Shown one piece after another: positions 62,017-64,000 of a stretch of 64,000 bases of DNA (positions are counted from its first letter, which is position 1; each line of letters opens with the position of its first letter). The DNA is from Phycicoccus sp. Soil802 (lineage in GTDB: Bacteria > Actinomycetota > Actinomycetes > Actinomycetales > Dermatophilaceae): contig NZ_LMSS01000007.1 of the NCBI RefSeq assembly GCF_001429605.1, positions 62,001-126,000 on the forward strand, in the 5' to 3' direction. A model generated the notes under the pieces. That model did not search any database, had not been told where the DNA came from, and worked only from the letters and a program-made list of their open reading frames with translations. Position numbers and translations under genes: made by a program.

Positions 62017-62325
62017 CGTATCCAATCCGCGCTGCGCCCGATCGGTCAGGCTGTCCGTCGGGACCGCAGGTCGGCGATGCCGCGGCCGGCGGCAGTCCCC
62101 TTGCGCTCGAACCTCGTCACCGGCCGCTCGGCCCAGCGATCGACCACGCTAAGACGGCCCCGCAGGTGTGCCGTCATAGGCACGACCGGCGGCAGTAGCG
62201 TGCGCCTGATCGCGCGCAGAGCGGCATGATCGGATGTTTTCGGCACGATCGCGACCACGTACGTCGAGCAGTTCAGCGAGTGGGTGACTGAAGCCCGACG
62301 ACCTCGGTGAGCCGTCTGACCGCCG
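62017..62325. other. Non-coding gap with possible gene remnant
   Basis: No supported gene. On the minus strand about 80 codons (ending at 62046, containing CSTYVVAIVPKTSDHAALRA and PVVPMTAHLRGRLSVVDRW) stay open but have no start codon, so they may be a decayed fragment. Confidence 0.35.
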
Positions 62326-63024
62326 TCATCGCTCGACGTCCGGCCCGCCCATGAACGTCTCGAGCGCGAGATCGAGCTCCGATCGAAACGTCGAGGCGCC
62401 GCCAACCAAAGCCTCCGGCGACACGACGAACGAGTTGGGCACCCTTGGCTCACCGAACAGCCTGCTGAAGGGACGCCGCACGACCACCCCTTCGTGGGAG
62501 CCGACAAGCACACGCAGAGTGAACGACGGTCCGTCCTCAAGCCCTTCGAACGCGTGCCACGGCAGGAAGAACGACTCGAAGGGGTGACGCACCGCGAGAC
62601 CCTCTGCGGAGAACACGGCCGAGTACCGCAACGCCAAGCCCATCCCCGCCAACGACGCGAACATGAGGATCACCCAGAGACAAGTCATTAAGGGGGCGTA
62701 TGGCGGCGCCGCCGATGCTGTAGCCCAGTCAACCAGGGCGAGCACCCCTCCACCGATGGCCCATGCTCCCGCGACGTAGGCCGCGCGGTGGAAGTCTCCC
62801 GGTATTGTTACCGTCCCGTCGGCGGCGTGCCGCGGCTGAGCCGTTTGACTCTCGCGACCGATCCAGAGCAACACACAACCGAATGCGGCCAAGCCACCCG
62901 CCGCGACGAGCCAATTCATGTGGGGTAGGGGGGCCAGCCACTCCGGCTGCTGAACGGTCACCGTGGCAACTATGGCGGCCACGACACACGTGTGCACGCA
63001 CATCGGCATGAGCGGACGTTCCAT
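62326..63024 (-). CDS. Four-helix membrane protein of unknown function with PH-like C-terminus
   Basis: 232 residues with hydrophobic segments at about 10-25, 36-54, 82-104 and 108-130, followed by a soluble domain (VFSAEGLAVRHPFESFFLPWHAFEGLEDG) that reads like a bacterial PH-like (DUF2581/PH_6) beta domain. Composition is slightly less G+C rich than the rest of the window, in keeping with transfer. Which of the N-terminal Met codons is used is uncertain. It lies beside the AT-rich region and the Rep gene. Confidence 0.7.
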   Translation of the reverse strand: MERPLMPMCVHTCVVAAIVATVTVQQPEWLAPLPHMNWLVAAGGLAAFGCVLLWIGRESQTAQPRHAADGTVTIPGDFHRAAYVAGAWAIGGGVLALVDWATASAAPPYAPLMTCLWVILMFASLAGMGLALRYSAVFSAEGLAVRHPFESFFLPWHAFEGLEDGPSFTLRVLVGSHEGVVVRRPFSRLFGEPRVPNSFVVSPEALVGGASTFRSELDLALETFMGGPDVER

Positions 63025-63394
63025 CCCCGCCTAGTTGGGTAAGGAGTTGGTCAAGGATGGCCGGTGGTCGGGGGTAAAGGTGGATTGCTGTCCGTGGTGG
63101 GTGTCATCCTCGAAGCAGCGGACAATTCCATACAAAACAAACACACAAATTTGACGGGTATATCCCTGGGGGTCGGCTCCCCACCCTTGGCCAGAGGCCG
63201 CACACAAACTGACAGCCGCTCAAACACACACAGACAAAACTCTTCGTCCGCACCTCCCTGATTCTTCTGTGTCCGGCGTTTGAGCGACCCCCAGCGTCGG
63301 TGAGCACCACCCTTAGTGGCCGCCCCAGTACCGGGTGTGTCGTGTGGAACGGGTCGCACTAGCTCCACGCGGCACACCCTTGGGAAAGGGCGTG
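63025..63394. other. AT-richer region upstream of the replication initiator gene
   Basis: No gene is seen. The 63115-63260 part is A-rich on the plus strand with repeated ACAAAC, ACACAAA and AAACACACACAGACAAAAC-like runs, in sharp contrast to the rest of the window. It could hold a promoter or replication origin for the adjacent Rep gene. No regular iteron spacing was found by eye. Confidence 0.5.
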
Positions 63395-64000
63395 GTGGTC
63401 GTGACCTCGACGACCCGCAACCAGGTGTGGACGGCGCTGCCCCCGATCGGCGATCGGGACGACCGCCCGCTGGACTTGCCGCAGCTGGACGCCGCGACGC
63501 AGGCGCAGGTGGTGGCCCGGTTGCTGTCGCCGGACTTCGACGCCTGGTCGGTGGCCGCATCCCGGGTCGGGTTCTGCGCCAAGCCAATCCGCCTGGTCGG
63601 CCAGTCCCGCACCTTCGACAAGACGACTGGTGAATTGGTCCGGTGTTACGCGTCGGCGGATGAGCCGACCGGGGTGACGTTCGTGCGCTGCGGCAACCGG
63701 CGCGCCTCCGAGTGCGAGTCTTGCTCGCGGCTGTACGCGGCGGACACGTTCCACCTGATCCGCTCAGGGGTGACCGGCGGAAAGGGCGTCCCGGCGACCG
63801 TTGGCGAGAACCCGCTGGTGTTCGCGACCCTGACCGCCCCGTCGTTCGGGCCGGTCCACGGCGTCCGCCCCAACAACGGCAGGTGCCGGCCACGACGCGA
63901 TACCGGAGCCCGCTGCCCGCACGGAAGACCGTTGTCCTGCATGGCGATTCACGCCGATGAGGACATAGCCGTGGGGCAGCCGTTGTGTCCGGACTGCTAC
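63395..64000 (+). CDS. RepSA-type replication initiator, 5' part only
   Basis: The frame is open to the window end (202 codons visible). Segments CGNRRASECESCSRLYAADT, HLIRSGVTGGKGVPATV, LVFATLTAPSFGPVH and CPHGRPLSCMAIH then GQPLCPDC match the N-terminal zinc-binding part of replication initiators of actinobacterial plasmids and integrative elements (RepSA family). GTG 63395 follows GGAAAGGG. GTG 63392 and 63401 are alternatives. The gene is cut by the window edge, so its completeness is unknown. Confidence 0.85.
   Translation, partial: MVVTSTTRNQVWTALPPIGDRDDRPLDLPQLDAATQAQVVARLLSPDFDAWSVAASRVGFCAKPIRLVGQSRTFDKTTGELVRCYASADEPTGVTFVRCGNRRASECESCSRLYAADTFHLIRSGVTGGKGVPATVGENPLVFATLTAPSFGPVHGVRPNNGRCRPRRDTGARCPHGRPLSCMAIHADEDIAVGQPLCPDCY

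Noticed and set aside
62046-62540. Minus-strand ORF of 164 codons
   Set aside because: Its start half is antisense-frame overlap with the membrane protein gene, and the protein-like part has no start codon; noted only as a possible remnant.

Overview
The window is high-G+C actinobacterial chromosome. Gene content and order resemble Micrococcales of the Intrasporangiaceae type, but that placement is an inference. Supporting it are a sigE / anti-sigma / htrA / tatB run with a divergent O-methyltransferase and a nearby mrp (an arrangement also known from Mycobacterium), a split dap pathway (dapE, dapD, dapC) with a ferredoxin, mycothiol synthesis (mshB), DUF3117, frequent GTG starts, and many ATGA or GTGA overlaps.

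Layout. 0-7.4 kb: stress protein, acyl-CoA dehydrogenase, RIO kinase behind a small leader ORF, lipoprotein esterase, L,D-transpeptidase and two CitE-like lyases. 7.4-15.3 kb: PRC/MgtE_N/CBS protein, DUF1003 protein, Mrp, then the convergent envelope-stress operon sigE-anti-sigma-htrA-tatB. 15.4-24.9 kb: leucyl aminopeptidase, DUF3117, enoyl-CoA hydratase, a tightly overlapping run of two PIG-V-like mannosyltransferases, tag and SRPBCC, then DivIVA-like and LOG proteins and a serine hydrolase. 25-33.5 kb: dapE, dapD, a lysozyme-like membrane protein, a DUF559 gene between two related palindromes, citrate synthase, dapC-ferredoxin and a divergent acetyltransferase. 33.5-44.2 kb: two tandem paralogous Tat-exported beta-helix proteins, VanW protein, flavin reductase, mshB, a peptide-binding lipoprotein, typA and mutT. 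44.4-50.4 kb: a complete oligopeptide ABC transporter operon. 50.6-60.1 kb: pterin dehydratase, VIT family protein, CorC-like protein, secreted protease, TOPRIM protein, secreted HNH nuclease, an ECF sigma operon with a TadG-like protein, and a metallo-hydrolase. 60.2-64 kb: low gene density, ending inside a RepSA-type replication initiator that runs off the window. This right end is probably part of an integrative element.

The most unusual signal is not a gene. The octamer GTATGCCG (or its complement CGGCATAC) was counted 34 times between 736 and 55660, 18 in one orientation and 16 in the other. Inside genes it forces rare codons (TAT, GCA, once ATA). Twice it occurs as a perfect inverted pair forming an intergenic hairpin. 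This is the pattern shown by DNA uptake sequences in Neisseria and Pasteurellaceae. It was not seen in the last 8.3 kb. Several other families of long palindromes occur in pairs: CTTTATCGGGTCTAG, a CCGGATATCCGG-centred hairpin, and GTGAGCGCCAACC.

All functions are read from the protein and DNA sequence by eye. No database search was run.
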